Assembly (NCBI GenBank): GCA_049999765.1
Contig: JBNGIQ010009123.1
Location: forward strand, 1-64,000
Reading direction: 5' to 3'
Source: Phaeoceros laevis
Taxonomy: Eukaryota > Anthocerotophyta > Anthocerotopsida > Notothyladales
Length of the DNA: 64,000 bases
The position numbers and the translations under genes were made by a program. Within the stretch, counting starts at the first letter, position 1, and every line of letters starts with the position of its first letter. Shown here piece by piece: positions 34,956-44,971 of this stretch. The notes under the pieces are model-generated. The model was not told where the DNA came from, searched no databases, and saw only the letters and a list, made by a program, of their open reading frames with translations.

Positions 34956-35689
34956 ATGAGCTCAGCGCTGGTGGACTACGGTTCTTCTTCGGAGGACGAT
35001 GCGGAAGAGCCACCAGAAGCACCGGAACCCGCAGAAGAAACACTTGACGCAGCGGACGGGCACGCCAGCAGGTATCGTGCTTCGCTTCTCTTTTGTCTTC
35101 GAATAATAGGAAGTGGCTACCAGTGTGGGCTACCAGTATCACTTCTATAAAGCATCCACTTGCAGCTTGATGCCTCAGCAGCTTTTTGCGCTCCTACGTC
35201 ACTGTTGGCTTAGGGTTTAGAACTGCCTCTCAAGAATGGCAATGGTTCAATTTTGCTGGCGCGAAGAAACAGAGCTATTGCATCTCCTGGCCAGTCAGTG
35301 CCAATTCGGTTGCCAGATGCAACGGCATTATTCAGAGAATCACAAGGAGGTGGATCGACATCCCGCACAGCCACTGAGACCTCATCGAAAAAGCGGCCAG
35401 AGCTGAATGGTTCGGCACATCTGTCGCCTCCAGTGAAACTCCCTCGCCGAAGTCTGCTACCTTCGTCCCGCACCAGTCCGGACACTGCCGGAGGCCTATT
35501 ATTGCCTCCACAACTCAGAGGCAGGTGAGAAAGAAATTGCTGGCTGACAGACTGTCATTATCTCCTTGCCATTTTCTTGGAACCGGAACTTTGCAAGCCG
35601 TGACACCTGCTTCCGGTGTGGTGTGCAGGAGTAATGTTGTGACGGATGACATGGACAAACTCTTCGTTCGCAGACGAAGAGATTCATGA
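34956..35689 (+). CDS. Conserved plant protein of unknown function, acidic N-terminus
   Basis: About 140-170 residues. Exon 1 (34956-35071) starts MSSALVDYGSSSEDDAEE, the xYxSSxDE pattern seen at the start of several nuclear proteins. A middle exon (from about 35214 to 35523) is Ser/Pro/Arg-rich (KRPELNGSAHLSPP) and ends LPPQLRGR, joined in phase to the last exon SNVVTDDMDKLFVRRRRDS with the stop at 35687-35689. The C-terminal block (P-Q-L-R-G-R-S-N-V-V-T) is conserved in plant proteins of unknown function as I remember them. The exon 1 to exon 2 junction does not close in phase with obvious sites, so a small extra exon or a different acceptor may exist. Confidence 0.6.
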
Positions 35690-36752
35690 GTTGGACGAAG
35701 TGACCTTGTGTTAGCAGCTTTGGCCGGGCCTGTAACATACTAATTTCGCTTGGTTGGTGGAATGATCCTGTTCTGCAGATTTTGATCTGACAGGTATATA
35801 TCTTAAGTTTCTCCTTTCCACAGCAGGAGCTCTTTGTTCCTTGCTTTTCTAGGTTTAACTCCATCATCTAATATGTCTGTCTCTTCTTAGCTTCTGTAGG
35901 TTTAACTCCATCCACTTTATGTTTGTCTCTTTGGGTGCAGGTTGGCACGAGCTTCTAGCATGCACTGTCGTCAATTCCAGAAGAACATTTGCTCTGGTGC
36001 ATGTTGGTCTACCGGTATTTCACAATCTTTGGGGCAGAGGAGAGACGAGCTTTCGTCTGCCAGGGAAGTCAACTCACCCCGAAGTTGATACTGTAGCGTG
36101 CTTTCTAGTTTCTAGAAAGATACGGGAACAAGGAAATGCACAACTATGTCCATACCATTGTCTTTTTCCTGTTTGGCGATGGTGGGGATGCACCCAAACC
36201 AAAGCAGGCTCCATGGTGTCTCCAGCCGTTAACTTCGGTGGTGACCCAAACCTAGAATTTGAGATGGATTCCCAGGGGACTGTTTTGAAGAATCGCAATT
36301 GCAAGCCAATTGAAATTGAGTGAATGAATCGCGTCATATTCCGGTTCCATCGCAACTAAGCTGGTGCTGCAGTTAAGTTGCTAGACATGGAGCTTTCTTG
36401 TCTGGATGTAATTTTTCCTAAATATGGGTGCTCCTTGCATCTATTTTCGGAACTTAGGTCGAACCGGTCATTATTTGAAGCTGTCGCGAATTTTGATTGG
36501 ACATAGCGTGAGAATATTCCACGCCTCTGGAAGGAGACAAGCTGCGGCCTCGGAAGCAGCTCACTGGGCCAGCCCAGCACTAACTTTTACAACACTACAC
36601 TGTACTCCATACACAGTGGTGGTGCCGCAGGGTCAGCAACTCAGCACAGAGGGGCAAACAAGGGAAGGCCAGGTTGCGTCCGCTGCTTGGTGCGCGAAGC
36701 GAGTGTGAAGCTCTTGTGTTGCCGGCAGGCGGGGAATTCAGTGAGGGACGGA
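35690..36752. other. Intergenic and upstream region of pyruvate kinase
   Basis: No recognisable gene. A 134-codon open frame at 35919-36323 has no family features. The last 150 bp turn GC-rich, like the following gene. Confidence 0.5.
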
Positions 36753-38339
36753 ATGCAGGCATCACATCTGCTACTGGAGGAGCCGCTGCGGCTGGCATCC
36801 ATTCTGGAAACATCCCCCCATGGCCCGAATTACAGCGCCATGACCAAGATCATCGGCACCCTAGGGCCGCAGTCGCACTCGGTGGAGGTGCTGGAGCAGC
36901 TGCTGAAGGCGGGCATGTCTGTAGCCCGCTTCGATTTCTCCTGGGGAGATGCGGCCTACCACCAGCAGACGCTAGACAACTTGAAGAAGGCAGTGAGAAG
37001 CACCCGCAAGCTGTGCGCAGTGATGCTGGACACGGTAGGGCCTGAGCTGCAGGTGGTGAACAAGTCGGAGAAGACAATTGCGCTGGTGGCGGAGGAGCAT
37101 GTGGTGCTTACCCCAGATCCGACCGTGGAGGTCTGCTCCTCCGTGCTGCCGATCAACTACGAGGACTTGGCCAGCACGGTGAAGCCCGGGGACACCATCT
37201 TCCTGGGCCAGTACCTTTTCACCGGCAGCGAGAACACCTCGGTGTGGTTGGAGGTGGTGGAGACCAAGGGCAAGGACGTGGTGTGCCTGATCAAGAACAG
37301 TGCCACGCTCAAGGGCATCCTCTTCACGGCGCACGCCGCGCAGGTGCACATAGGGCTGCCTACTCTCAGCGATGCGGACAAGAAGGTGATTGCTACCTGG
37401 GGCGTCAACAACAGCATCGACTTCCTCTCCCTCTCCTACTGCCGCCATGCCGAGGATGTGAAGCAGGCGCGGGCGTATCTGGCCAGCTTGGGGGACCTCT
37501 CCCAGACGCAGATCTTCGCCAAGATCGAGAATGTGGAGGGGCTGCAGCACTTCGATGAGATCCTCAAGGAGGCGGACGGCATCATCCTGTCCAGAGGCAA
37601 CCTCGGCATCGACCTCCCCCCGGAGAAGGTGTTCCTTTTCCAGAAGGCCGCTATGCACAAGTGCAACATGGCTGGCAAGCCGGCCGTCATAACTAGGGTT
37701 GTGGACACCATGACCGACACCCCCCGCCCGACTAGGGCGGAGGCCACAGATGTTGCCAACGCTGTGTTGGACGGGACAGACGCCATCCTGCTGGGAGCAG
37801 AGACGGTGAGGGGGCTCTACCCAGTGGAGACTGTGTCCACCATCCGCAACATCTGCGCAGAGGCGGAGAAGGTGTACAACCATGTGGTCTACTTCAAGCG
37901 CACCGTCAAGTACGTCGGGGAGCCCATGGCGCACCTGGAGTCCATCGCCTCCTCGGCAGTCAGGGCTGCCACCAAGGTGAGGGCATCGGTCATCGTTGTG
38001 TTCACCTCGTCAGGCCGGGCTGCTAGGTTGATTGCCAAGTACAGGCCTTCCATGCCCGTGCTGGTAGTGGTCATTCCCAAGCTCAGCACCAACCAGTTGC
38101 GGTGGACTTTCTCGGGTGCCTTCCAGGCAAGGCAATGCCTGGCTGTGAGGGGCCTCTTCCCCATGCTGGCCGACCCCCGTCACCCCTCGGATTCCGGCAG
38201 TGCCTCCAACGAGAGCATCCTCAGGGTTGCCCTGGACCATGGCAAGGCAGCTGGGGTGATCAAAGCGCATGACAGGGTGGTAGTTTGCCAAAAGGTTGGG
38301 GATTCCTCGGTTGTCAAAATCATCGAGCTTGAAGATTAG
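36753..38339 (+). CDS. Cytosolic pyruvate kinase
   Basis: Catalyses phosphoenolpyruvate + ADP to pyruvate + ATP, the last step of glycolysis. 528 residues in one exon. The ATG at 36753 is chosen because [19 protein letters not shown] aligns with the N-terminus of plant cytosolic enzymes; an in-frame extension to 36687 lacks this similarity. Visible motifs: [43 protein letters not shown] (active-site Lys), [15 protein letters not shown] (Mg/PEP binding), [40 protein letters not shown] and the C-terminus VKIIELED. Full length and intact. It is intronless and markedly GC-rich compared with the multi-exon genes around it, which could mean an old retrocopy that became functional or simply a GC-rich lineage-specific form. 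Confidence 0.97.
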   Translation: MQASHLLLEEPLRLASILETSPHGPNYSAMTKIIGTLGPQSHSVEVLEQLLKAGMSVARFDFSWGDAAYHQQTLDNLKKAVRSTRKLCAVMLDTVGPELQVVNKSEKTIALVAEEHVVLTPDPTVEVCSSVLPINYEDLASTVKPGDTIFLGQYLFTGSENTSVWLEVVETKGKDVVCLIKNSATLKGILFTAHAAQVHIGLPTLSDADKKVIATWGVNNSIDFLSLSYCRHAEDVKQARAYLASLGDLSQTQIFAKIENVEGLQHFDEILKEADGIILSRGNLGIDLPPEKVFLFQKAAMHKCNMAGKPAVITRVVDTMTDTPRPTRAEATDVANAVLDGTDAILLGAETVRGLYPVETVSTIRNICAEAEKVYNHVVYFKRTVKYVGEPMAHLESIASSAVRAATKVRASVIVVFTSSGRAARLIAKYRPSMPVLVVVIPKLSTNQLRWTFSGAFQARQCLAVRGLFPMLADPRHPSDSGSASNESILRVALDHGKAAGVIKAHDRVVVCQKVGDSSVVKIIELED

Positions 38340-38609
38340 CCTTGCCCATTCTTGCAGCATGCCTAGTTGCTTGCACGCAGACAATTTTGGTATCTCGGGT
38401 TTGGGAATTCCAACAGTTGGAACGGGATGGTCCGGCTCCTCTAGTGACACGCCTTCAGATTTTGCATTCACTGAGTTGCGTGTCTTCATTCTGGTTTGCT
38501 TCTCCAGAGCTGCAATAGTACTTCTAAATCTAAACTGAAGTTGTTCCAGAGCGCGAGCGAGATGTGCGTGAAAAGGTGATCAATATAAAAGATACGTACA
38601 GGTTCATCC

Positions 38610-38682
38610 GCGGGTGTAGCTCAGATGGTAGAGCGATCGTATAGCATGTGAGAGGTACGGGGATCGACACCCCGCATCTCCA
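38610..38682 (+). tRNA. tRNA-Ala (anticodon AGC), possibly degenerate
   Basis: 73 nt matching the plant tRNA-Ala(AGC) pattern: intact A box (GTAGCTCAGATGGTAG), anticodon AGC at 38643-38645, B box in a perfect T arm (CGGGG/CCCCG) and a TTTTT stretch about 20 nt downstream as Pol III stop. Mismatches: position 2 against 71 in the acceptor stem and the top pair of the anticodon stem, plus several G-U pairs. It may be functional or a recent pseudogene. Confidence 0.65.
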
Positions 38683-38783
38683 CTAGGAGGTGAGGGATGT
38701 TCATTTTTGCGGATGGATGGAGGCTGCTACCACGTAGGCTCACGTTGGTCTAAGCCGTTCAACGTCATTGCCCTCGGGCCGTG

Positions 38784-38845
38784 CTTAACCCTTAATGACC
38801 CACGCTTCGTTTGGCTTAACCCTTAATGACCCAAGCTTCGTTTGG
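38784..38845. repeat. 31-bp tandem duplication
   Basis: Two copies (38784-38814, 38815-38845) differing at one base, core CTTAACCCTTAATGACCCA. The inverse of its first half (GGTCATTAAGGGTTAA) recurs near 39233-39250, and AAGGGTTAA-like words recur near 52950 and 53300, suggesting remnants of one mobile family. Confidence 0.85.
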
Positions 38846-39570
38846 CGCGTGCGTTTCGCTAAGGCCGGCTGCCACCAAGAGAGATAGAGATAGAGATCTC
38901 TTACGTGCGAGGTAACGGAAGGCATCTCGTGATGTTGCACAGCACCTAACTTCGGTGCACCCCTAAAGGGCTAACATACCACTTGGCCATCCAGCTAGCC
39001 TGGAGGTTAGGGTGAACAATCTTAGACATCATGACCCATGTAAGAGACCCAACGGAAAACGGGCCCTTGCTGGTCCCGTGCAATCTTCTCACCAGATTGT
39101 TATTATATCAAGTATATTATATTATATCAAGTATATTATATTATATCAAGTATATTATATGAAGTAGGCTCATTGGATAGAGCTGAACTAGAATCGTGGG
39201 CAAGGAGAGAACAGGACACATATGGGATGTGGGGTCATTAAGGGTTAACCCCTAATGGACTAGCCTACTTAAAATGAGGATTTGACATCTTTTTTTGCCA
39301 TTTTCGACCATTTTTGTAAGAAATGACCCAATTTTTTGCAAACCTTTGGAGCCAAGACTTGTTCACATATATCTTATATTATAAAAAAATAGGGCACTCT
39401 CTCTACACTAGGGAGAGAGAGTGTTTAAATGGTTTAAATTGTGTGGGATGGATGAGCGGATTCAGGTGTCACTCCTTTTAATGAGAGAAAGTGCGTGAGC
39501 GCGCGCGGAGCGCGAGAGGGAGTCTCCGCGCGCGAGGGAGTGCGACCGCGGGGTAAAATAAAGGCAATCC
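38846..39570. other. Repeat-rich intergenic DNA
   Basis: No gene. Contains a 19-bp tandem repeat (starts 39103, 39122, 39141; core TTATATCAAGTATATTATA) and a GC-rich CGCG-dense segment at 39490-39555. Confidence 0.7.
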
Positions 39571-39637
39571 TGGGAGTTGAACCCCAAACCTGCCCTGGCC
39601 ACTCGAAGAACCTAACCACATGGCCTACTCCATTGCA
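39571..39637 (-). repeat. tRNA-derived SINE-like head
   Basis: On the minus strand this reads TAGGCCATGTGGTTAGG followed about 30 nt later by GGGGTTCAACTCCC, resembling Pol III A and B boxes without forming a proper tRNA. This is the layout of the 5' part of plant SINEs; the element's tail was not delimited. Confidence 0.4.
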
Positions 39638-39673
39638 CGAATGTTTCTGGTTTAAATTGTTTATATCTCTAAC

Positions 39674-40063
39674 TTGGGATGGGTGGAGGGACGGGTGATT
39701 ACCGTCGATGTCGACAGGTTCTACACTAGTGATCGTGCAAAAAAAATTGAGAAAAAAACCTTTTGTACTGCCCAAATTACAGCCCGTTTTTCCCCTTCTG
39801 ACCACACAAACTCATATGTAGTTGGGCTATTCAACCTTCATTTCCTAGATCCTCAATATGAGTATCGGGGTAAAGAGTGCACACAACCACCATGGCCGGA
39901 CAAGAGCAAAGCGAAAATGATGAAAGCAATGCATCACAAACATATCCGATTGTATCGTAGGATAGCTCCATGGAAAGGTTACCATAAGAAGAATGTTGTG
40001 AGCAAAAACAAAGTTGGAAAAATGTTTAAAGCTCGCAAAAAATCAAGTTTGACTACTTTATAA
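39674..40063 (+). CDS. Hypothetical Lys-rich ORF in repeat region
   Basis: 129-codon open frame from an ATG at 39680 or nearby, ending at 40063. Strongly basic C-terminal half (many Lys, Arg and His). I recognise no domain. The surroundings are repetitive and it may be a transposon fragment or chance. Confidence 0.2.
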   Translation: MGWVEGRVITVDVDRFYTSDRAKKIEKKTFCTAQITARFSPSDHTNSYVVGLFNLHFLDPQYEYRGKECTQPPWPDKSKAKMMKAMHHKHIRLYRRIAPWKGYHKKNVVSKNKVGKMFKARKKSSLTTL

Positions 40064-40253
40064 AAATCCAGGAAAGTATATGTAGGATTTTTTTGTGTAA
40101 CTTACATGTAGGATATTAACCTTGGGGTACTCCCTGGATCCCATGAGTATATTGGGATTTATTCAGTAAGCAACATTGTGTGTGGAACCTTTGGGGCTCT
40201 TCTCTAAGATTTTCACTCTTCTAATCATAGAAGTTGGGTCCGAATCATAGTTA

Positions 40254-40435
40254 CCGCTAACTCCGCATTTTACTAATAAAACGTGGTAGTTTTCGTTTTT
40301 TACTCTAATCGCGAAAAAAAACGCAAGTGTTTTTCATCTAAGAGGAAAAAAAATAAAATACTTAAAATACTTCAAATATTCGCAGTGCTTACTAAGAGTA
40401 GCTAAGTTAGTAAGTACTAAGTACTGACTTAGTAA
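40254..40435. mobile_element. MITE-like element copy 1 (cut by gap)
   Basis: Begins CCGCTAACTCCG and runs to the N gap at 40436; about 180 bp are nearly the same as 53636-53817. The second copy shows inverted ends (CCACTAACTC / GAGTTAGCGG). AT-rich, no coding capacity, and internal inverted words CTTACTAAG and CTTAGTAA. Confidence 0.7.
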
Positions 40436-40835
40436 NNNNNNNNNNNNNNNNNNNNNNNNNNNNNNNNNNNNNNNNNNNNNNNNNNNNNNNNNNNNNNNNN
40501 NNNNNNNNNNNNNNNNNNNNNNNNNNNNNNNNNNNNNNNNNNNNNNNNNNNNNNNNNNNNNNNNNNNNNNNNNNNNNNNNNNNNNNNNNNNNNNNNNNNN
40601 NNNNNNNNNNNNNNNNNNNNNNNNNNNNNNNNNNNNNNNNNNNNNNNNNNNNNNNNNNNNNNNNNNNNNNNNNNNNNNNNNNNNNNNNNNNNNNNNNNNN
40701 NNNNNNNNNNNNNNNNNNNNNNNNNNNNNNNNNNNNNNNNNNNNNNNNNNNNNNNNNNNNNNNNNNNNNNNNNNNNNNNNNNNNNNNNNNNNNNNNNNNN
40801 NNNNNNNNNNNNNNNNNNNNNNNNNNNNNNNNNNN
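40436..40835. other. Assembly gap (400 N)
   Basis: Run of N immediately after the truncated MITE copy; its 3' end should lie in the gap. Confidence 0.95.
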
Positions 40836-41023
40836 AGTGGGGACATGTCATGGGTTCTTCCAACTATATGAACAACTTATAAAAATTAATATTAGATACT
40901 CCCACAATCCCATATTCAAAGAATAGATCCATTTATTTTGTGAAAAACATTGTCAAAAAGTGAAACTTTGACAATTTGGAAGAAAGGTAAATATACATGT
41001 TGGTTGAGCAGTAAAGGGGTAAT

Positions 41024-41251
41024 CTCATCATGATGATTCCATCCTAACTTTAACCAAAATCCATAAGGAATACATAATAGACATAATTTTGTATCTTAAA
41101 ATATACACATTGAGTGTATTCAAGGAGAGTATGGCTAAGCTCATCATGATCATTCCATCCCAGCTCTAACCAAAATTCATAATGCATACATAGTAGATAT
41201 AATTTTTGAACCTTAAAACATATATATGAGTTTATTCAAGGAGAGGTGCTA
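41024..41251. repeat. 116-bp imperfect tandem duplication
   Basis: Two units (from 41024 and from 41140) share CTCATCATGAT, CATTCCATCC, TAACCAAAAT, ATTCAAGGAGAG and so on, about 80 % identical. AT-rich and non-coding; the second unit ends close to the stop of the Cys-rich ORF. Confidence 0.75.
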
Positions 41252-41266
41252 GAATAATCGTTTGGT

Positions 41267-41653
41267 TCATTTAGGTGGGCAAATGTGACATTCTTTAGGA
41301 CAATGGCAAACAACTTTTGGTGGCTCAAAAAAATAGATCATCTGGAAACATTTCGGATATGCATTTGGTACATCTTTGCAATAACTAGGAAAGCGAATGC
41401 CCCATTGCCCTTGTCCTTTACAATTACAAACAGACATTTTAATTGCCGGACAAGCAAGTATGTTAGGATCGTCGATTTCTATACAAGGACAAGGTGGTAT
41501 TGGTTTAACATCATTATGATCAGCTATTTCATGGAAGGATGTTAAGGTCTGTGGTTGTGCAAATACAATGCTCACCATAAGATTCAAGTACAAAAAAGGA
41601 GAAAAACAAAGAAATACTTTTATTTTCTTTGGAATAAGAGAACTTGCCTTCAT
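41267..41653 (-). CDS. Putative secreted Cys-rich protein, orphan
   Basis: 128-codon single-exon frame. The N-terminus has a Lys/Pro-containing start and a hydrophobic core (VFLCFSPFLYLNLMVSIVF) followed by AQPQ, a good signal peptide. The mature part has eleven Cys in about 75 residues, arranged CPC...C...CNC...C...C...CHC...C..CPPK, with no family I know. A TATATATATT stretch on the minus strand about 75-85 bp upstream of the ATG could be a TATA box. It sits in an AT-rich block of repeats, so it could be a young gene, a defensin- or lipid-transfer-like peptide that has diverged beyond recognition, or chance. The signal peptide plus Cys density is unlikely by chance. Confidence 0.5.
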   Translation of the reverse strand: MKASSLIPKKIKVFLCFSPFLYLNLMVSIVFAQPQTLTSFHEIADHNDVKPIPPCPCIEIDDPNILACPAIKMSVCNCKGQGQWGIRFPSYCKDVPNAYPKCFQMIYFFEPPKVVCHCPKECHICPPK

Positions 41654-41845
41654 TCTAATTTGTTGAGTTTCACATCAACAAGGTATAGGCATTGGTCAGG
41701 CATACATGATGAGCTTTTGAATGTCCTTTTCTAATATATATATTTGACAAGTACGTGGAACACAATAGTAGTGACATATTTTGATTTCACTTAATTCTAT
41801 GAAGTAGTTGATCCATAAACTAAATTTAAACACTCTCTATTTAGA

Positions 41846-41945
41846 NNNNNNNNNNNNNNNNNNNNNNNNNNNNNNNNNNNNNNNNNNNNNNNNNNNNNNN
41901 NNNNNNNNNNNNNNNNNNNNNNNNNNNNNNNNNNNNNNNNNNNNN
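41846..41945. other. Assembly gap (100 N)
   Basis: Run of N in AT-rich non-coding sequence. Confidence 0.95.
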
Positions 41946-42140
41946 TTATTTATGTCAACCTCGAAGCATAATGCATATATTCTCGATGCCAAATTTAATT
42001 TCCCGCACTTCCAACCCTTTTGCAAGATTTGGTCAAAGACTAGGCTATCTAGAAAGATATTTGGGACTTAGTTCTTTGCGGATAAGTTACTAACTTCGTG
42101 CGTGATTGACATTTATACTAGTTGTAATATGGCGTTCTAG

Positions 42141-42300
42141 AAAATGATATGTACGATAATAACAACAGCAACGAGACGCAACCTACATAGTAACGTAGTT
42201 AAGCTAAGAGCAAAATGCATAAAATGATATGGATGATAATAACAACAACCACAACGAGAAGCAACCCACATAGTGACATAGTAAGGGCAAAGTACAGAAC
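42141..42300. repeat. About 80-bp imperfect tandem duplication
   Basis: Two units (42141-42220, 42221-42300) sharing AAAATGATATG, GATAATAACAACA, AACGAGA and CACATAGT-like blocks at roughly 80 % identity. Non-coding. Confidence 0.75.
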
Positions 42301-42529
42301 TACAGCAAAACTCCTTAAACTCCTTATCTATGTTTTGTGGATAATGATAGATGTTCTTATCTATCATACATCAACTATCAACTTGAACTAATAGTTTGTG
42401 GGTGTTGATAGATATTGATAGTTGTAAGATGGACCAATGGGCACCGCATGACATGGCAGGTACCGCATGACATGGCAGGTAGTAGTAGTAGCAAGGAGCC
42501 GCGCTATACGGATTCCACGTTGGGATCGA

Positions 42530-43260
42530 GCACACTATCATGTCCGTGGCATGCCAAGTATTACTACTCGACATGCCATCTATGACTCTATGATAGTTGG
42601 GATCGAGCACGCTATCATGTCCGTGGCATGCCAAGTATNNNNNNNNNNNNNNNNNNNNNNNNNNNNNNNNNNNNNNNNNNNNNNNNNNNNNNNNNNNNNN
42701 NNNNNNNNNNNNNNNNNNNNNNNNNNNNNNNNNNNNNNATGCCATCTATGACTCTATGACAGTTGGGATCGAGCACGTTTCATGTCCGTGGCATGCGTCC
42801 GTGGCATGCCAAGTATTACTACTCCTCCGATAGTTGGGATCGAGCACGCTATCATGTCCGTGGCATGCCAAGTATTACTACTCGACATGCCATCTATGAC
42901 TCTATGACAGTTGGGATCGAGCACGTTTCATGTCCGTGGCATGCGTCCGTGGCATGCCAAGTATTACTACTCCTCCGTGGCATGCCAAGTATTACTACTC
43001 CGTGGCATGCCAAGTATTACGACTCCGTGGTATGCCAAGTATTACTACTCCGTGGTATGCCAAGTATTACTACTCCGTGGCATGCGTCCGTGGCATGCCA
43101 ACATGCCAAGTATTACTACTCCGTGGCATGCCAAGTATTACGACTCCGTGGTATGCCAAGTATTCTACTCCGTGGTATGCCAAGTATTACTACTCCGTGG
43201 CATGCGTCCGTGGCATGCCAAGTATTACTACTCGACATGCCATCTATGACTCTATGAGAG
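42530..43260. repeat. 25-bp minisatellite with higher-order structure
   Basis: Array of a 25-bp unit, consensus near CCGTGGCATGCCAAGTATTACTACT with variants (TGGTATGCC, TTACGACT), interspersed with a longer segment CTATGACAGTTGGGATCGAGCACG that recurs at least four times. The unit contains the palindrome GGCATGCC. A 100-N gap (42639-42738) lies inside, as expected where assemblers fail. It reads open in several plus frames only because the unit lacks stops. Confidence 0.92.
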
Positions 43261-43359
43261 TTAAGCTATGTCATGTTAGTTACTAGATTTTATGTTAGTT
43301 ACTAGATTTCACTGTAGATTTCGGTTTTTGAAAACCAATTGATAGAGCACACTGCCTTA

Positions 43360-43420
43360 AGTGGGTATTGAACCCCGGCCACCCTTTGGGAGGCGGGGTT
43401 CTTTACCACTTGAATGTCCC
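43360..43420 (-). repeat. tRNA-derived SINE-like head
   Basis: Minus strand reads TTCAAGTGGTAAAGAACCC and then GGGGTTCAATACCC, i.e. degenerate A box and good B box about 30 nt apart. The cloverleaf is not complete. Similar in layout to 39571-39637 but not the same sequence. Confidence 0.4.
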
Positions 43421-43884
43421 CAAAGGGACAATCCGTTTGGAAGAAGAAAAGTCTCGCCCAAACCACGAAGCACGTGCCTTAGTAGAAGGTTATAATTGCA
43501 TAATAGTGAAAAAAATTACAATACAAACATTAGAACATACATGTCATGAATTCGAAACCAGGGTTTCTCGGAAATTACGTTTGGGCCAAACAAACGTGTA
43601 TTTACGTAACGTGCATTTCGGAAATGTACCGATGACGTTCCCCAATAGGATTTAAAAAAAACTTATTTCAAGTTATTTGCTAAATAAATAACTAAAAAGT
43701 AAAACGAAAGTTAGCCGCGGGTAACACGAGGACTTCCCGTTAGCGTAATGCTGCGAGTAGTTAACGCAACTTGCCGTTTGGCAAAGTGATGGCGGCAGCT
43801 TGCCGTTTGGCGACCATGCCCTCCCACGACAGTGCCGTTTGGCAGCCATGCCTCCAATTGTGATGAAGGACGCCACTGCTAGGC

Positions 43885-44004
43885 GCGCAATCAGAAGGTA
43901 GGAGGTTGTGTTGGTTGCGGTCAGAATCAGGCCGACAGCACCTGGCGCAATCAGAAGGTAGGAGTTGGTGTTGGTTGCGGCCAGAATCAGGCCGGGCGCG
44001 GCAA
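43885..44004. repeat. 60-bp tandem duplication
   Basis: Two units (43885-43944, 43945-44004), both GCGCAATCAGAAGGTAGGAG... and ending near AGAATCAGGCCG. The neighbouring 43790-44130 also holds three copies of TGCCGTTTGGC and several GGCGGCAGGCA words. No gene in 43260-44690. Confidence 0.8.
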
Positions 44005-44693
44005 AGGATCGGCCATGACAGGGCTGCAGCACGGCGGGGCGCAGCCTCAAGCCGTCACGGCGGCAGGCAAACAGGCTCGGCCTCAAGGCGGCAGGCAGGC
44101 AGCCTCAAGCCATCACGGCGGCAGGCAGGCATGCTCAAGGAGGGAACTTGGTTTTCGAGAACGTTTCCCGAAAAAAAAAAAACGTTTCCGACGGACGGGA
44201 ACGCGACCGGACGGGAACCCGTTCCCGTCCGGTAGAAACCCTGCATTTGATGTTGTTCACTTTTTTGAATTGAAAACTACTTTTAAGTTGTATGCAAGAA
44301 ATAATCATAAATTGAAACTTGTCAAAAAGTTCGACACAAGTAGCATGGGTGATGTCAATCTACACTTGCCAATTCCTACAAAACATATCTAACAAAATCC
44401 GAAATACCCATACCCCAATACCCACACTCATCCACGTAGGTATATTCGTACCACACCCGAAAGCATGCGAGAAACGTGTCTCGACTTGGGCCGAAACGTG
44501 TTTCTAATAAGTAAGCTTGTGTCTAAGGCTATGCAAGGCAGAGCCTATAAATGAATCATTTTTATTTGTCACAAATTCGCAATGACGCAATCCCTGTATA
44601 TATAAATCAGATATATTCATGTTAATAATATAGTTAGTCTTTAAAGTTTAAAGCCGTAAAACCGCAAAAACTGATTAAACCGCAAGACTGATT

Positions 44694-44766
44694 GGGGATG
44701 TAAATCAGATAGTAGAGCGTCCTCTTACTAAGTGAGAGGTGCGGGGATCGATACCCCACATCTCCA
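44694..44766 (+). pseudogene. tRNA-Ala-derived pseudogene with altered anticodon arm
   Basis: 73 nt with a perfect acceptor stem (GGGGATG/CATCTCC) and a good B box, but the A box is broken (GTAAATCAGATAG), the D stem cannot pair, and the anticodon loop reads TTACTAA (ACT) on a mismatched stem. Instead the middle folds as CCTCTTAC/GTGAGAGG. The body is like tRNA-Ala at 38610. Most likely a pseudogene; it lies about 205 bp upstream of the CSD2 start. Confidence 0.6.
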
Positions 44767-44971
44767 GTGGTCAAATGCATGTTATCAGCTTCTAGAAGTT
44801 TGGTTTCCTAGCTTGCCCAATTTATTAGATCAAGCGATTCGTTTTGATAAGAAGGCCTGCACAGTGCAGACTGATGATGAACCAGTCGTTGCCAGCAGTC
44901 CGAACTAAGATAGGCCGCAGCAGCCGAAGGTTCTGGTTTTACATTTTGGTGCATTGTGAAGCGGAGCTTGG

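Noticed and set aside
35919-36323. 134-codon plus-strand ORF upstream of pyruvate kinase
   Set aside because: No recognisable domain, no codon bias and no splice or start support.
36972-37934. 320-codon minus-strand frame within the pyruvate kinase gene
   Set aside because: Antisense shadow of a GC-rich coding exon.
42530-43260. CRISPR-like array of 25-bp repeats
   Set aside because: Repeats are directly adjacent without unique spacers of constant length, and the DNA is plant nuclear.
42763-43286. Long plus-strand open frames rich in WHAKYYYS/MPSITTP
   Set aside because: They arise because the 25-bp minisatellite unit lacks stops in several frames; all three frames show the same periodic peptide.
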